Positions 7,022-14,745 of a stretch of DNA of 20,087 bases are shown piece after piece. This stretch comes from SVTX01 sp045585895 (GTDB lineage Bacteria; Bacillota; Clostridia; Oscillospirales; CAG-272). Below the pieces are notes generated by a model that saw only the letters and a program-made list of their open reading frames with translations, was not told the origin of the DNA and did no database searches. The first letter of the stretch is position 1. Each line of letters opens with the position of its first letter. The stretch spans positions 1 through 20,087 of the forward strand of contig JAZMZI010000024.1 in assembly GCA_045585895.1 (NCBI GenBank). Direction: 5' to 3'. A program made the position numbers and the translations under genes.

Positions 7022-8245
7022 TTATTTGTTGTTCTTTGCATCGACCATAGCCTGAACTTTAATCGGAAGGCCGTACAAATTAATAAATCCCGCGCTGTCC
7101 TTCTGATCGTAGTCGGATTCGCCAAAGGTTGCAATCTCCTCGGAGTAGAGAGAGTAATCGCTCCATACGCCCGCGTTTATCATATTGCCCTTGTAAAGCT
7201 TCAAGCGAACCTTACCGGTAACCTTCTCCTGGGTCTTATCAACAAACGCCGCAAGTGCCTCGCGGAGAGGGGTAAACCACTGACCGTTATATACCAGCTC
7301 CGCATAGGTGATAGCCAATTTCTGCTTTTCGTGAAGGGTCATCTTGTCGAGACAGATGCTCTCAAGCACGCTGTGTGCCTTATAAAGAATAGTTCCGCCG
7401 GGAGTCTCGTAAACACCGCGGCACTTCATACCAACAAGACGGTTCTCAACAATGTCAAGCAGACCTATACCGTTCTTACCGCCAAGCTCGTTGAGATCGA
7501 GAATGATCTCTTTTGCGCTCTTCTTCTCGCCGTTGATAGCAACGGGAACACCCTGAACGAAATCAAGTTCAACGTAAGTGGGAACGTCGGGAGCCTGAAT
7601 GGGAGAAACACCCATTTCAAGGAATCCGGGCTTCTCGTATTGAGGTTCGTTTCCGGTATCCTCGAGGTCAAGACCCTCGTGAGAAAGATGCCAGAGGTTC
7701 TTATCCTTGGAGTAGTTGGTCTCACGGTTTATCTTAAGAGGAACGTTATGCGCCTCCGCGTAATCGATCTCTTCCTCACGGGACTTGATATCCCACTCGC
7801 GCCAAGGAGCGATGATGGGCATATCGGGGCAGAAATGCTTAAGAGTAAGTTCAAAGCGAACCTGATCGTTACCCTTGCCCGTACATCCGTGGCAGATAGC
7901 GTCTGCGCCCTCTTTAATAGCTATCTCGGCAAGTCCCTTTGCTATGCAGGGACGTGCGTGGCTGGTGCCGAGCAGATATTCTTCGTAGATCGCACCCGCC
8001 TTCATGCAGGGGATGATATATTCGTTAACGTATTCCTCGGTGAGGTCGAGGACGTAAAGCTTGGATGCTCCGGTCTTCAGAGCCTTCTCTTCAAGTCCTT
8101 CAAGCTCGTCCGCCTGGCCTACGTTACCGCTGACGGCGATAACCTCGCAATTATTGTAATTCTCTTTAAGCCACGGAATGATAATAGAAGTATCAAGTCC
8201 GCCCGAGTACGCAAGCACTACTTTTTTTATGTTTTTCTTATCCAT
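7022..8245 (-). CDS. argG: Argininosuccinate synthase
   Basis: Joins citrulline and aspartate with ATP to give argininosuccinate. The 407-residue protein opens with the PP-loop AYSGGLDTS (12-20), which binds ATP. Later come the citrulline/ATP-binding CHGCTGKGNDQVRFE stretch and the aspartate-site region near KINRETNYS. Length and motifs are normal. The ATG at 8245 is used because AGAGGAGAG lies just upstream; the longer TTG start at 8263 would put the ribosome binding site inside the gene. It is the first gene of the arg operon, with a perfect promoter at 8344-8372 and ARG-box-like sites on both sides. No argCJBD genes are in the window, so ornithine must be made by genes elsewhere or imported. 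Confidence 0.96.
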   Translation of the reverse strand: MDKKNIKKVVLAYSGGLDTSIIIPWLKENYNNCEVIAVSGNVGQADELEGLEEKALKTGASKLYVLDLTEEYVNEYIIPCMKAGAIYEEYLLGTSHARPCIAKGLAEIAIKEGADAICHGCTGKGNDQVRFELTLKHFCPDMPIIAPWREWDIKSREEEIDYAEAHNVPLKINRETNYSKDKNLWHLSHEGLDLEDTGNEPQYEKPGFLEMGVSPIQAPDVPTYVELDFVQGVPVAINGEKKSAKEIILDLNELGGKNGIGLLDIVENRLVGMKCRGVYETPGGTILYKAHSVLESICLDKMTLHEKQKLAITYAELVYNGQWFTPLREALAAFVDKTQEKVTGKVRLKLYKGNMINAGVWSDYSLYSEEIATFGESDYDQKDSAGFINLYGLPIKVQAMVDAKNNK

Positions 8246-8275
8246 TTTTACTCTCCTCTGCAAAAGTCATCATCT

Positions 8276-8293
8276 TTGCAATTTTATTCATTA
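8276..8293. promoter_or_regulatory. ARG-box-like site in the argG leader
   Basis: TGCAATTTTATTCA (8278-8291) matches the core TGAAT-WWWW-ATTCA of the ArgR/AhrC operator at 12 of 14 positions. It lies between the argG promoter and the start codon, where arginine-bound ArgR could block transcription. The call is based on the known consensus; the regulator gene is not in the window. Confidence 0.45.
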
Positions 8294-8343
8294 TTTTTGC
8301 ATATCAGTCTTTAAAATCGGGCATCTATGCTACATTTTTGTAT

Positions 8344-8372
8344 ATTATACACCCATTCCTTATTTTTGTCAA
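8344..8372 (-). promoter_or_regulatory. Sigma-A promoter of argGHF
   Basis: On the minus strand TTGACA (8367-8372), 17 bases, TATAAT (8344-8349): a perfect consensus. Start of transcription is expected near 8337, giving a leader of about 90 nt without a recognisable riboswitch or T-box. Confidence 0.88.
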
Positions 8373-8443
8373 CCGTTTTGGCGCAAAAGGAGTTACAATA
8401 TTTAACTTAATTTAGCGGTGTTTTGTGGCGATTTTTCACAAAT

Positions 8444-8458
8444 ATGAATAACATTCAT
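8444..8458. promoter_or_regulatory. Upstream ARG-box-like palindrome
   Basis: ATGAAT-AAC-ATTCAT is a perfect inverted repeat, about 70 bases upstream of the argG -35 box. The arms equal the ArgR half-sites, but the spacer is three bases instead of four. Together with the site at 8278-8291 it could let ArgR loop the promoter region. This stretch (8264-8581) otherwise holds only the promoter and the ilvE terminator. Confidence 0.35.
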
Positions 8459-8502
8459 TATTTATTGAAGCATTTGCATATTTTTCGCATATATAAGCAT
8501 GG

Positions 8503-8538
8503 AAAATGCTCCCTACGGTTATCCGCAGCAGGGAGCAT
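8503..8538 (-). terminator. Probable terminator of the ilv-leu operon
   Basis: Minus strand: ATGCTCCCT / AGGGAGCAT (8530-8538 with 8506-8514), a 9-bp stem with a 15-base loop holding an inner CGG/CCG pair, followed by only four T's. It begins 43 bases after the ilvE stop. The short T run makes it a weaker terminator than those at 154 and 4509, so some read-through into argG is possible. Confidence 0.65.
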
Positions 8539-8581
8539 CTTACCGCTCATCGGCAAGAGAGACCTATCACTAACCCGTATT

Positions 8582-9649
8582 TTACACCTTAACCGTCCAA
8601 CCGAACTTATCTTCGATTCTTCCCCACTGGATGCCTGTGAGTGTGTCGTAAAGCTTCTGCGCTACGGGGCCTATCTCGTTGTTGTTGATGACCATCTTCT
8701 TGTCACCGGTATCAAGGAGACCCATAGGAGAAACAACTGCGGCAGTACCTGTACCGAATGCCTCGTCAAGCTTGCCGTTTGCATAAGCTTCTTCAACCTC
8801 GGCAAGAGAGAGCTTTCTCTCCTCTACCTTATAGCCCATCGACTGAAGGAGCTGGATGCAGGACTTTCTGGTTACACCGGGAAGAATGTTGCCTTCTTCA
8901 AGAGCGGGAGTGATAACCGTACCGTCGAGAACGAAGAATACGTTCATAGCGCCAACCTCGTCGATGTACTTATGCTCGATACCGTCAAGCCAAAGCACTT
9001 GAGAATATCCCATCTTCTCCGCCTTTTCCTGACCGATAAGGGAGCAAGCGTAGTTACCGCCAACCTTTGCAAAGCCTGTACCGCCCTTAACAGCTCTTAC
9101 GTATTCTCTTTCAACGAAGATCTTAACGGGCTTGATTCCCTCGGCATAGTATGCGCCGACGGGGCAGGTAATTATCATAAACTTATAGCTCTTTGAGGGA
9201 TGAACGCCGAGCTGAACGTCGGTTGCGATAATAAAGGGGCGAATATAGAGCGAGGTGCCTTCCTTGTAGGGAACCCAATCCTCTTCTACCTTTACGAATG
9301 CGCGGAGCGCGTCGAGAACATCCTGCTTATCAAGCTGAGGTATGCAAAGACGCTCGTTGGTGCGATTCATTCTGTCGATGTTCTGGTCGGGACGGAAAAG
9401 CTGGATGCTACCGTCGGGAGTTCTGTACGCCTTAAGTCCCTCGAACATTTCCTGCGCGTAGTGGAATACCATACAAGCGGGATCGAGAGAAAGATTCTGA
9501 TAAGGAACGATTCTCGCGTCGTGCCAGCCCTGTCCCGCATCGTAATCCATAATAAACATATGGTCGGTAAAATACTTTCCGAAGCCGAGGTTATCCCAAT
9601 CGGGCTTTGGTTTTTTTTCTGTTACAAGCTCATATTTGATGTTAAGCAT
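8582..9649 (-). CDS. ilvE: Branched-chain amino acid aminotransferase
   Basis: Transfers an amino group from glutamate to the three branched-chain 2-oxo acids (and back); a PLP enzyme of fold type IV. At 355 residues it belongs to the longer, eukaryote-like group of bacterial BCATs. Motifs: FHYAQEMFEGLKAYR near residue 65, the PLP lysine K195 in GFAKVGGNYA, and the late GTGTAAVVSP phosphate-binding segment. The ribosome binding site GAAGGTG is eight bases before ATG. It is the last gene of the ilv-leu cluster, 36 bases after leuB, and completes the pathway to valine, leucine and isoleucine. Confidence 0.96.
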   Translation of the reverse strand: MLNIKYELVTEKKPKPDWDNLGFGKYFTDHMFIMDYDAGQGWHDARIVPYQNLSLDPACMVFHYAQEMFEGLKAYRTPDGSIQLFRPDQNIDRMNRTNERLCIPQLDKQDVLDALRAFVKVEEDWVPYKEGTSLYIRPFIIATDVQLGVHPSKSYKFMIITCPVGAYYAEGIKPVKIFVEREYVRAVKGGTGFAKVGGNYACSLIGQEKAEKMGYSQVLWLDGIEHKYIDEVGAMNVFFVLDGTVITPALEEGNILPGVTRKSCIQLLQSMGYKVEERKLSLAEVEEAYANGKLDEAFGTGTAAVVSPMGLLDTGDKKMVINNNEIGPVAQKLYDTLTGIQWGRIEDKFGWTVKV

Positions 9650-9685
9650 TGTTTTACACCTTCTTTTTATAAGAATAATTTAAAT

Positions 9686-10756
9686 TCAAATATTGGCGGC
9701 AAGTATGTCACCCATCTCGGAGCATCCTACCTTTGTGAAGCCGTCCTTGTAGATGTCGGGGGTACGGTAGCCATCGTCAAGAGCTTTATTTACCGCCGCC
9801 TCGATAGCATCTGCCTCCTCCATCATATTGAAGGAATAGCGGAGCAGCATTGCCGCCGACATAACCGTTCCTATGGGGTTGGCAATATTCATGCCCGCGA
9901 TGTCGGGGGCTGAGCCGTGGATAGGCTCGTACATACCGAGCGTGCCTTCGGAAAGTGATGCCGAGGGCATCATTCCGATAGATCCCGTCAGCATACTTGC
10001 CTCGTCGGAGAGGATGTCGCCAAACATATTCTCGGTGACGAGAACGTCGAACTGCGTGGGGTTCTTGATAAGCTGCATCGCGGTGTTATCAACGAGAATA
10101 TCGCTGTACTCGACCTCGGGGTATTCCGCGGAAAGGCGGTGCATGGTCGCTCTCCAGAGTCTGGAGGAATCAAGGACGTTTGCCTTGTCAACGCTTGCAA
10201 GCTTCTTGCCTCTCTTCATAGCAGCCTCAAACGCGACGCGGCCTATTCTCTCGATCTCGTGCTCGGAGTAGGTCATATAATCGGTAGCCACCTTTTCGCC
10301 GTCTACCACCTCGGTGTATCTCTTACCGAAGTAGATGCCTCCCGTAAGCTCTCTTACGATCATAAGGTCGATTCCGTTACCCACGATGCTCTGCTTCAAG
10401 GGAGAGGAATCGGCAAGCTGAGGGAAAAGTCTTGTAGGACGAAGATTTGCGAAGAGTCCAAGCTCACGTCTTACCGCAAGCAGCGCCTTTTCGGGTCGGA
10501 TAGAGGGGTCAACGTTATCCCACTTGGGGCCGCCAACCGCGCCGAGAAGAACTGCGTCAGCGCTCTTGCACTTTGCCATTCCCTCGTCTGTGATCGGCAC
10601 ACCGAATTTGTCAATCGAGCAACCGCCGATATCGACCTCGGTGTAATTAAATTTGTGTCCGTATTTTTCAGCGACCGCGTCGAGCACCTTGACCGCCTGA
10701 TCGACGATCTCGGGGCCTATTCCGTCGCCCTTGAGAAGTGTAATATTCTTTTCCAT
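9686..10756 (-). CDS. leuB: 3-Isopropylmalate dehydrogenase
   Basis: Oxidises and decarboxylates 3-isopropylmalate to 2-oxoisocaproate with NAD. The protein has 356 residues, as is usual. Seen are the N-terminal GDGIGPEIV, AVLLGAVGGPKWD, the substrate-loop VRELTGGIYFGKR, the metal-binding NMFGDILSDEASML, and the cofactor-site EPIHGSAPDIAG. The start has GGAG at a normal distance. It lies 75 bases after leuD, and the gap carries a GC-rich hairpin repeat. Confidence 0.97.
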   Translation of the reverse strand: MEKNITLLKGDGIGPEIVDQAVKVLDAVAEKYGHKFNYTEVDIGGCSIDKFGVPITDEGMAKCKSADAVLLGAVGGPKWDNVDPSIRPEKALLAVRRELGLFANLRPTRLFPQLADSSPLKQSIVGNGIDLMIVRELTGGIYFGKRYTEVVDGEKVATDYMTYSEHEIERIGRVAFEAAMKRGKKLASVDKANVLDSSRLWRATMHRLSAEYPEVEYSDILVDNTAMQLIKNPTQFDVLVTENMFGDILSDEASMLTGSIGMMPSASLSEGTLGMYEPIHGSAPDIAGMNIANPIGTVMSAAMLLRYSFNMMEEADAIEAAVNKALDDGYRTPDIYKDGFTKVGCSEMGDILAANI

Positions 10757-10800
10757 ATTTGTATGCTCCTATTGCCGTTTTACAAAATCAAATCGTTTCA

Positions 10801-10826
10801 CGGCGGGAGCAAGCCCCCGCCCTACG
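10801..10826. repeat. GC-rich hairpin repeat behind leuD
   Basis: GGCGGG (10802-10807) pairs with CCCGCC (10816-10821) around the loop AGCAAGCC. It lies only ten bases after the leuD stop and has no T tract. Hairpins of this appearance recur in clostridial genomes; that recollection was not checked here. It does not share the flank of the other hairpin family in this window. Confidence 0.5.
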
Positions 10827-10831
10827 GTTTC

Positions 10832-11317
10832 TCAAGCCTTTTTAAGAGAGTTCATCAAGCCGTCGGAATTTATAATATCCTTAATAAACTCGGGGAACGG
10901 CTCTGCCTGATATGTTTCGTTCTTTGTAAGGTTGGTGATAACACCGGTATCGAAGTCGATGGCGACCTGATCTCCCGCGTCGATCTTCTCGCTTGCCTCG
11001 GGGCACTCAAGAATAGCCAGACCGATGTTGATGGCGTTACGGTAGAATATTCTTGCGAAGGTTTTAGCTATAACGCAGGAAATTCCGCTTTTTTTAATTG
11101 CGATGGGCGCGTGCTCTCTTGAAGATCCGCAGCCGAAATTTGCTCCGCCCACCATAATGTCGCCGTCGTTTACCTTTTTAACGAAATCCTTATCGATATC
11201 CTCCATACAGTGAGACGCCAATTCCTTATGGTCTGCGGTATTGAGGTATCTTGCAGGGATTATTACGTCGGTATCGACGTTATCGCCGTATTTATGTACG
11301 TATCCGTTTGCTTTCAT
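10832..11317 (-). CDS. leuD: 3-Isopropylmalate dehydratase small subunit
   Basis: With LeuC it isomerises 2-isopropylmalate to 3-isopropylmalate. The 161-residue subunit has the short archaeal/clostridial form of the swivel domain. The substrate-binding loop GANFGCGSSREHAP is complete, and an N-terminal GDNVDTDVIIPARYL segment is typical. GGGGG stands before the ATG, and only 15 bases separate it from leuC, so the two subunits are likely made together. Confidence 0.95.
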   Translation of the reverse strand: MKANGYVHKYGDNVDTDVIIPARYLNTADHKELASHCMEDIDKDFVKKVNDGDIMVGGANFGCGSSREHAPIAIKKSGISCVIAKTFARIFYRNAINIGLAILECPEASEKIDAGDQVAIDFDTGVITNLTKNETYQAEPFPEFIKDIINSDGLMNSLKKA

Positions 11318-11332
11318 TGCTTCAATCCCCCT

Positions 11333-12592
11333 TTATATTTCTGAAGGGTCAACGATGTGACCCGCAACCGCCGTTGCCGCCGCTACCTCGGGACTTGCGA
11401 GGTATATCTTAGAGGTAATATGACCCATTCTGCCGACGAAATTACGGTTAGTGGTAGCAACCGCTATCTCGTCCTCTGCAAGAATTCCCATATAGCCGCC
11501 GAGGCAGGGTCCGCAGGTAGGAGTAGAAACTACGCATCCAGCGTCGATAAAGGTATCGATATAGCCGCGCTTGATGCACTCCTTATAGATGCTCTGGGTA
11601 GCGGGGATGATGATACATCTTACACCCTTGGCAACATGCTTGCCTGCAAGGTACTTTGCAGCCGCCTCCATATCGGAGATACGACCGTTGGTACAAGAGC
11701 CGATAACCACCTGATCGGGAACTATGTCGGAAAGCTCTTTCGCAAGCTTTGTGTTTTCGGGAAGGTGAGGACAAGCCACGGTGGACTCGATCTCGGAGAG
11801 ATTGATAGTATATACTTCATCGTACTCGGCATCTGCATCAGCCTCGAATACGGTATACTCTCTTGCGACTCTCTCGCCGACGTAAGCCAGAGTGATCTCA
11901 TCAACGGCAAAGATACCGTTTTTCGCGCCCGCCTCGATAGCCATATTAGCCATACAAAGTCTGTCGTCGATAGAAAGCGACTTGAGGCCCGTGCCCGAAA
12001 ACTCCATTGAGCGGTAGAGCGCGCCGTCAACTCCTATCATACCGATTATATGAAGAATGACGTCCTTACCCGAAACGTGGGGCTTCAGCTCTCCCACAAG
12101 GTCGAATTTTATTGCCGAGGGGACTTTGAACCAGCCCTTGCCCGTCGCCATTCCCGCCGCCATATCGGTACTTCCGACACCCGTTGAGAATGCGCCAAGC
12201 GCGCCGTAGGTACAGGTATGGGAGTCCGCGCCGATAACCAGCTCACCGGGGGCAACAAGTCCCTTTTCGGGGAGAAGCGCGTGCTCGATACCCATATCGC
12301 CCACGTCAAAGTAGTTTGTAACGTCAAATCTCTTCGTTTTTGTTCTGCTCTGCTTGCACTGCTGAGCCGCCTTGATATCCTTATTGGGTACGAAGTGGTC
12401 CATTACAAGCGCTACCTTATTCTTATCGAAAATGCTCTCAAAGCCGTTCTTATTGAACTCATTGATCGCCACGGGCGAGGTAATGTCGTTACCAAGCACC
12501 AGATCAAGGTTCGCCATTATAAGCTGACCCGCCTTTACGGACTCAAGTCCCGCATGCGCCGCCAGTATCTTCTGCGTCATCGTCATTGCCAT
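11333..12592 (-). CDS. leuC: 3-Isopropylmalate dehydratase large subunit
   Basis: Carries the catalytic 4Fe-4S cluster of isopropylmalate isomerase. The 419-residue protein is the short form that pairs with a short LeuD. Cluster ligands are in GSCTNGRISD and in CGPCLGGYMG; the aconitase-type GADSHTCTYGALG is also present. The start at 12592 is chosen because AAGGAG lies eight bases upstream and the next residues match the family N-terminus. The reading frame runs open a further 31 codons upstream (to 12685), but that stretch is the hairpin repeat C, not protein. Confidence 0.95.
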   Translation of the reverse strand: MAMTMTQKILAAHAGLESVKAGQLIMANLDLVLGNDITSPVAINEFNKNGFESIFDKNKVALVMDHFVPNKDIKAAQQCKQSRTKTKRFDVTNYFDVGDMGIEHALLPEKGLVAPGELVIGADSHTCTYGALGAFSTGVGSTDMAAGMATGKGWFKVPSAIKFDLVGELKPHVSGKDVILHIIGMIGVDGALYRSMEFSGTGLKSLSIDDRLCMANMAIEAGAKNGIFAVDEITLAYVGERVAREYTVFEADADAEYDEVYTINLSEIESTVACPHLPENTKLAKELSDIVPDQVVIGSCTNGRISDMEAAAKYLAGKHVAKGVRCIIIPATQSIYKECIKRGYIDTFIDAGCVVSTPTCGPCLGGYMGILAEDEIAVATTNRNFVGRMGHITSKIYLASPEVAAATAVAGHIVDPSEI

Positions 12593-12613
12593 GATTTTTT
12601 CTCCTTGTTTTCT

Positions 12614-12689
12614 GCGGGGAGGGAAAACTATTTTTGCAAAATAGGTTTTCCCTCCCCGCGCCCCTCCCTTTCCAAAAAACTTCAAAAAA
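12614..12689 (-). repeat. Intergenic hairpin repeat, copy C, in front of leuC
   Basis: A 15-bp stem GCGGGGAGGGAAAAC (12614-12628) with its complement at 12645-12659, then a second short stem TATTTT/AAAATA with one bulged G. Beyond it the flank reads TTTTTTGAAGTTTTTTGG on the minus strand (12672-12689). It lies just before the leuC ribosome binding site. It is closely similar to copy D in front of ilvD. Confidence 0.85.
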
Positions 12690-12778
12690 GGGGTAAGGGG
12701 ATAAATGTAATATATCTCTTTGAAAGTTCACCTATTTAAAAGATGAAGAGTATGTAATTTAGCCTACTCATTGCGGAA

Positions 12779-12822
12779 ATTTTTGAAGAGCTCGAGAACC
12801 CTTTTCCCAAAAAGGTTCTCGA
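12779..12822 (+). repeat. Intergenic hairpin repeat, copy E, behind leuA
   Basis: The flank ATTTTTGAAG (12779-12788) leads into TCGAGAACC (12792-12800), a core CTTTTCCCAAAAA, and GGTTCTCGA (12814-12822). Orientation is opposite to copies B, C, D and F. It lies nine bases after the leuA stop. There is no T tract on the transcribed strand. The flank is shortened compared with the other copies. Confidence 0.7.
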
Positions 12823-12831
12823 ACGCAGCCT

Positions 12832-14490
12832 TTAAGCCAGCTTTTTATTGATTGCCGAAACAAGCGCGTGGATCGAGGAGGTGATAATATCCTCGTGGAC
12901 ACCTGCGCCCCAATGGGTCTTACCGCTGTCATCGGTAATTCCGACGTAGGTGACCGCTTTGGAGGTAGAATCGGACTCAAGAGCGTGCTCGGTGTAAGTC
13001 AGATTGTGATAAACGAGACCGAGATTGCGCTTGAATGCGTTGCTGACCGCGTCAAGACGTCCGTTACCCTCGGCGGCAATGTCCTTCTCTTCGCCGTTCC
13101 AGACTACGGTAAGCATAGCCTTTATCTGGTCGCCCTTTCTTACGAAGTGGCAATCGGTCACTTCAAGGGGAGAAGTGATATTTACGTACTGCTCGGTGAA
13201 GACCTCAAGCACCTCTGCGGGAGAAAGCTCCTTGTGAAGGTGGTCGGAAACGCTCTTGACCGTGTATCCAACGTGCTCGCGCATCTTGGAGGGGAGGATA
13301 TAACCGAAATTATGCTCAAGCAGATATCCGATTCCGCCCTTGCCCGACTGGGAATTGATGCGGATAACGTCGGTCTCGTATTCCCTGCCCACGTCCTTGG
13401 GATCGATAGGAAGATAAGGCACCGTCCAATAGCGGCAGGTGTGATCCTCTCTCCACTTCATTCCCTTGGCGATAGCGTCCTGGTGAGAGCCCGAGAACGC
13501 CGCAAAGACAAGCTTGCCCGCGTAAGGGGATCTGTCGTTTACCTGCATTCTGGTCACTCTCTCATAAAGCTCCGTGATCTCGGGGATGTTGGAGAAATCG
13601 AGTCCGGGATCAACGCCCTGAGCGAACATATTCATAGCCACGGTGATGATGTCGGTGTTACCCGTTCTCTCGCCGTTACCGAAAAGCGTTCCCTCAACTC
13701 TGTCACCGCCCGCAAGCAGACCCATTTCGGTGTCAGCCACCGCGCATCCGCGGTCGTTATGGGGATGGAGCGAGATAAGCACGCTGTCGCGGTATTTGAG
13801 ATTTTCGTGCATATATTCTACCTGATTTGCGTAAACGTGGGGCATCGAGACCTCAACGGTCACGGGCAGGTTGATAATTACCTTTTTGTCGGGTGTGGGC
13901 TTCCATACGTCAAGCACCGCGTTGCATATTTCAAGGGCAAACTCGGGCTCGGTGCCTGTAAAGGACTCGGGAGAATACTCGTAGCGGTAGTTAACTCCCA
14001 TTTCCTCACTTATCTTATCAAAAAGCTTAGCTCCCTCAACCGCGATATCGATGATCTCCTGCTTAGTCTTCTTGAAGACCTGCTCTCTCTGCGCCACCGA
14101 GGTGGAATTGTAGAGGTGAACGATAGCGTTCTTGACGCCCTTAAGGCTCTCGAAGGTCTTTTTGATGATATGCTCTCTCGACTGTGTGAGCACCTGCACG
14201 GTAACGTCGTCGGGAATGAGATCCTGCTCAACAAGTGTGCGGAGGAAGGTATATTCGGTCTCGCTTGCCGCGGGGAAGCCTACCTCGATCTCCTTAAAGC
14301 CGATCTTGACGAGCAATTTGAAGAATTCAAGCTTTTCCTCAAGGCTCATAGGGATCATCAGCGACTGATTTCCGTCGCGAAGATCCACCGAGCACCAAAC
14401 AGGCGGTTTTGCGAGATAATTCTTCTTTATCCACTTGGGCTCGCTTATGGGAGCGGGAAAATACTGTCTTGTGTACTTATTTGCGTTCAT
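12832..14490 (-). CDS. leuA: 2-Isopropylmalate synthase (long, LeuA type 2)
   Basis: Condenses acetyl-CoA with 2-oxoisovalerate, the first committed step to leucine. The 552-residue protein belongs to the long type also found in actinobacteria and yeast, judged from its N-terminal RQYFPAPISEPKWIKKNYL and overall length. The TIM-barrel part has SVDLRDGNQSLMIPMS (34-49), HPHNDRGCAVADTE with a metal-ligand histidine pair, and FGNGERTGNTD. The C-terminal part from about residue 430 resembles the LeuA allosteric domain for leucine feedback. The start has AGAAAGG in front. It lies between two gaps that both contain paired hairpin repeats. Confidence 0.95.
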   Translation of the reverse strand: MNANKYTRQYFPAPISEPKWIKKNYLAKPPVWCSVDLRDGNQSLMIPMSLEEKLEFFKLLVKIGFKEIEVGFPAASETEYTFLRTLVEQDLIPDDVTVQVLTQSREHIIKKTFESLKGVKNAIVHLYNSTSVAQREQVFKKTKQEIIDIAVEGAKLFDKISEEMGVNYRYEYSPESFTGTEPEFALEICNAVLDVWKPTPDKKVIINLPVTVEVSMPHVYANQVEYMHENLKYRDSVLISLHPHNDRGCAVADTEMGLLAGGDRVEGTLFGNGERTGNTDIITVAMNMFAQGVDPGLDFSNIPEITELYERVTRMQVNDRSPYAGKLVFAAFSGSHQDAIAKGMKWREDHTCRYWTVPYLPIDPKDVGREYETDVIRINSQSGKGGIGYLLEHNFGYILPSKMREHVGYTVKSVSDHLHKELSPAEVLEVFTEQYVNITSPLEVTDCHFVRKGDQIKAMLTVVWNGEEKDIAAEGNGRLDAVSNAFKRNLGLVYHNLTYTEHALESDSTSKAVTYVGITDDSGKTHWGAGVHEDIITSSIHALVSAINKKLA

Positions 14491-14512
14491 ATATTAACCT
14501 TTCTTATTTATT

Positions 14513-14588
14513 CGGGGCTTTGCCCCGTACCCCACTTAAGGAGCTTTTGCAAAAGCTCCTTAAGAATCCTCAAAACCTTCAAAAAAAG
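14513..14588 (-). repeat. Intergenic hairpin repeat, copy F, in front of leuA
   Basis: A perfect 30-base palindrome (14535-14564) with arm CTTAAGGAGCTTTT and centre GC is followed by the flank, minus strand TTTTTTTGAAGGTTTTGAGG (14569-14588). On the leuA side stands a second small hairpin CGGGGC-TTT-GCCCCG (14513-14527). It precedes the leuA start by about 20 bases. Confidence 0.75.
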
Positions 14589-14644
14589 AATTTGGGATAG
14601 GTATTTCGGAAGGGATGTTGTCAAATTTAAGCTTCACCATCTCA

Positions 14645-14677
14645 AAGGATAAGCCGTCAGTAAACGTGACTATCCTT
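14645..14677 (-). other. Unclassified stem-loop in the ilvD-leuA gap
   Basis: AAGGATA (14645-14651) pairs with TATCCTT (14671-14677), and inside it GTCA (14656-14659) with TGAC (14667-14670). It occupies the space between repeat copies F and G. Function unknown; no T tract. Confidence 0.35.
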
Positions 14678-14678
14678 C

Positions 14679-14731
14679 TTGAAGTTTTTGGGAAGGTGCG
14701 GAAACCTTTTTTACCAAAAAAGGTTTCCGCA
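14679..14731 (+). repeat. Intergenic hairpin repeat, copy G, behind ilvD
   Basis: The flank TTGAAGTTTTTGGG (14679-14692) leads into a perfect 16-bp stem TGCGGAAACCTTTTTT (14697-14712) with its complement at 14716-14731 and the loop ACC. It lies 14 bases after the ilvD stop, in the opposite orientation to copy F in the same gap. In the direction of ilvD transcription no T run follows the stem. Confidence 0.8.
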
Positions 14732-14745
14732 TTCCTTTCCTGTCA

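Noticed and set aside
6998..8314. 438-codon plus-strand open frame opposite argG
   Set aside because: Mirror of argG caused by codon bias; no ribosome binding site or promoter, and it runs into the argG promoter region.
8264..8581. T-box or riboswitch in the ilvE-argG gap
   Set aside because: No T-box sequence or known riboswitch pattern was seen; the gap is accounted for by promoter, ARG-like sites and a terminator.
12868..14652. 594-codon plus-strand open frame opposite leuA
   Set aside because: Longer than leuA itself but wholly explained as its mirror plus the hairpin repeat; no start signals and no recognisable domain.
14697..14731. Hairpin behind ilvD as a terminator
   Set aside because: Strong stem but no T tract in the direction of transcription, and essential pathway genes follow on the same strand.
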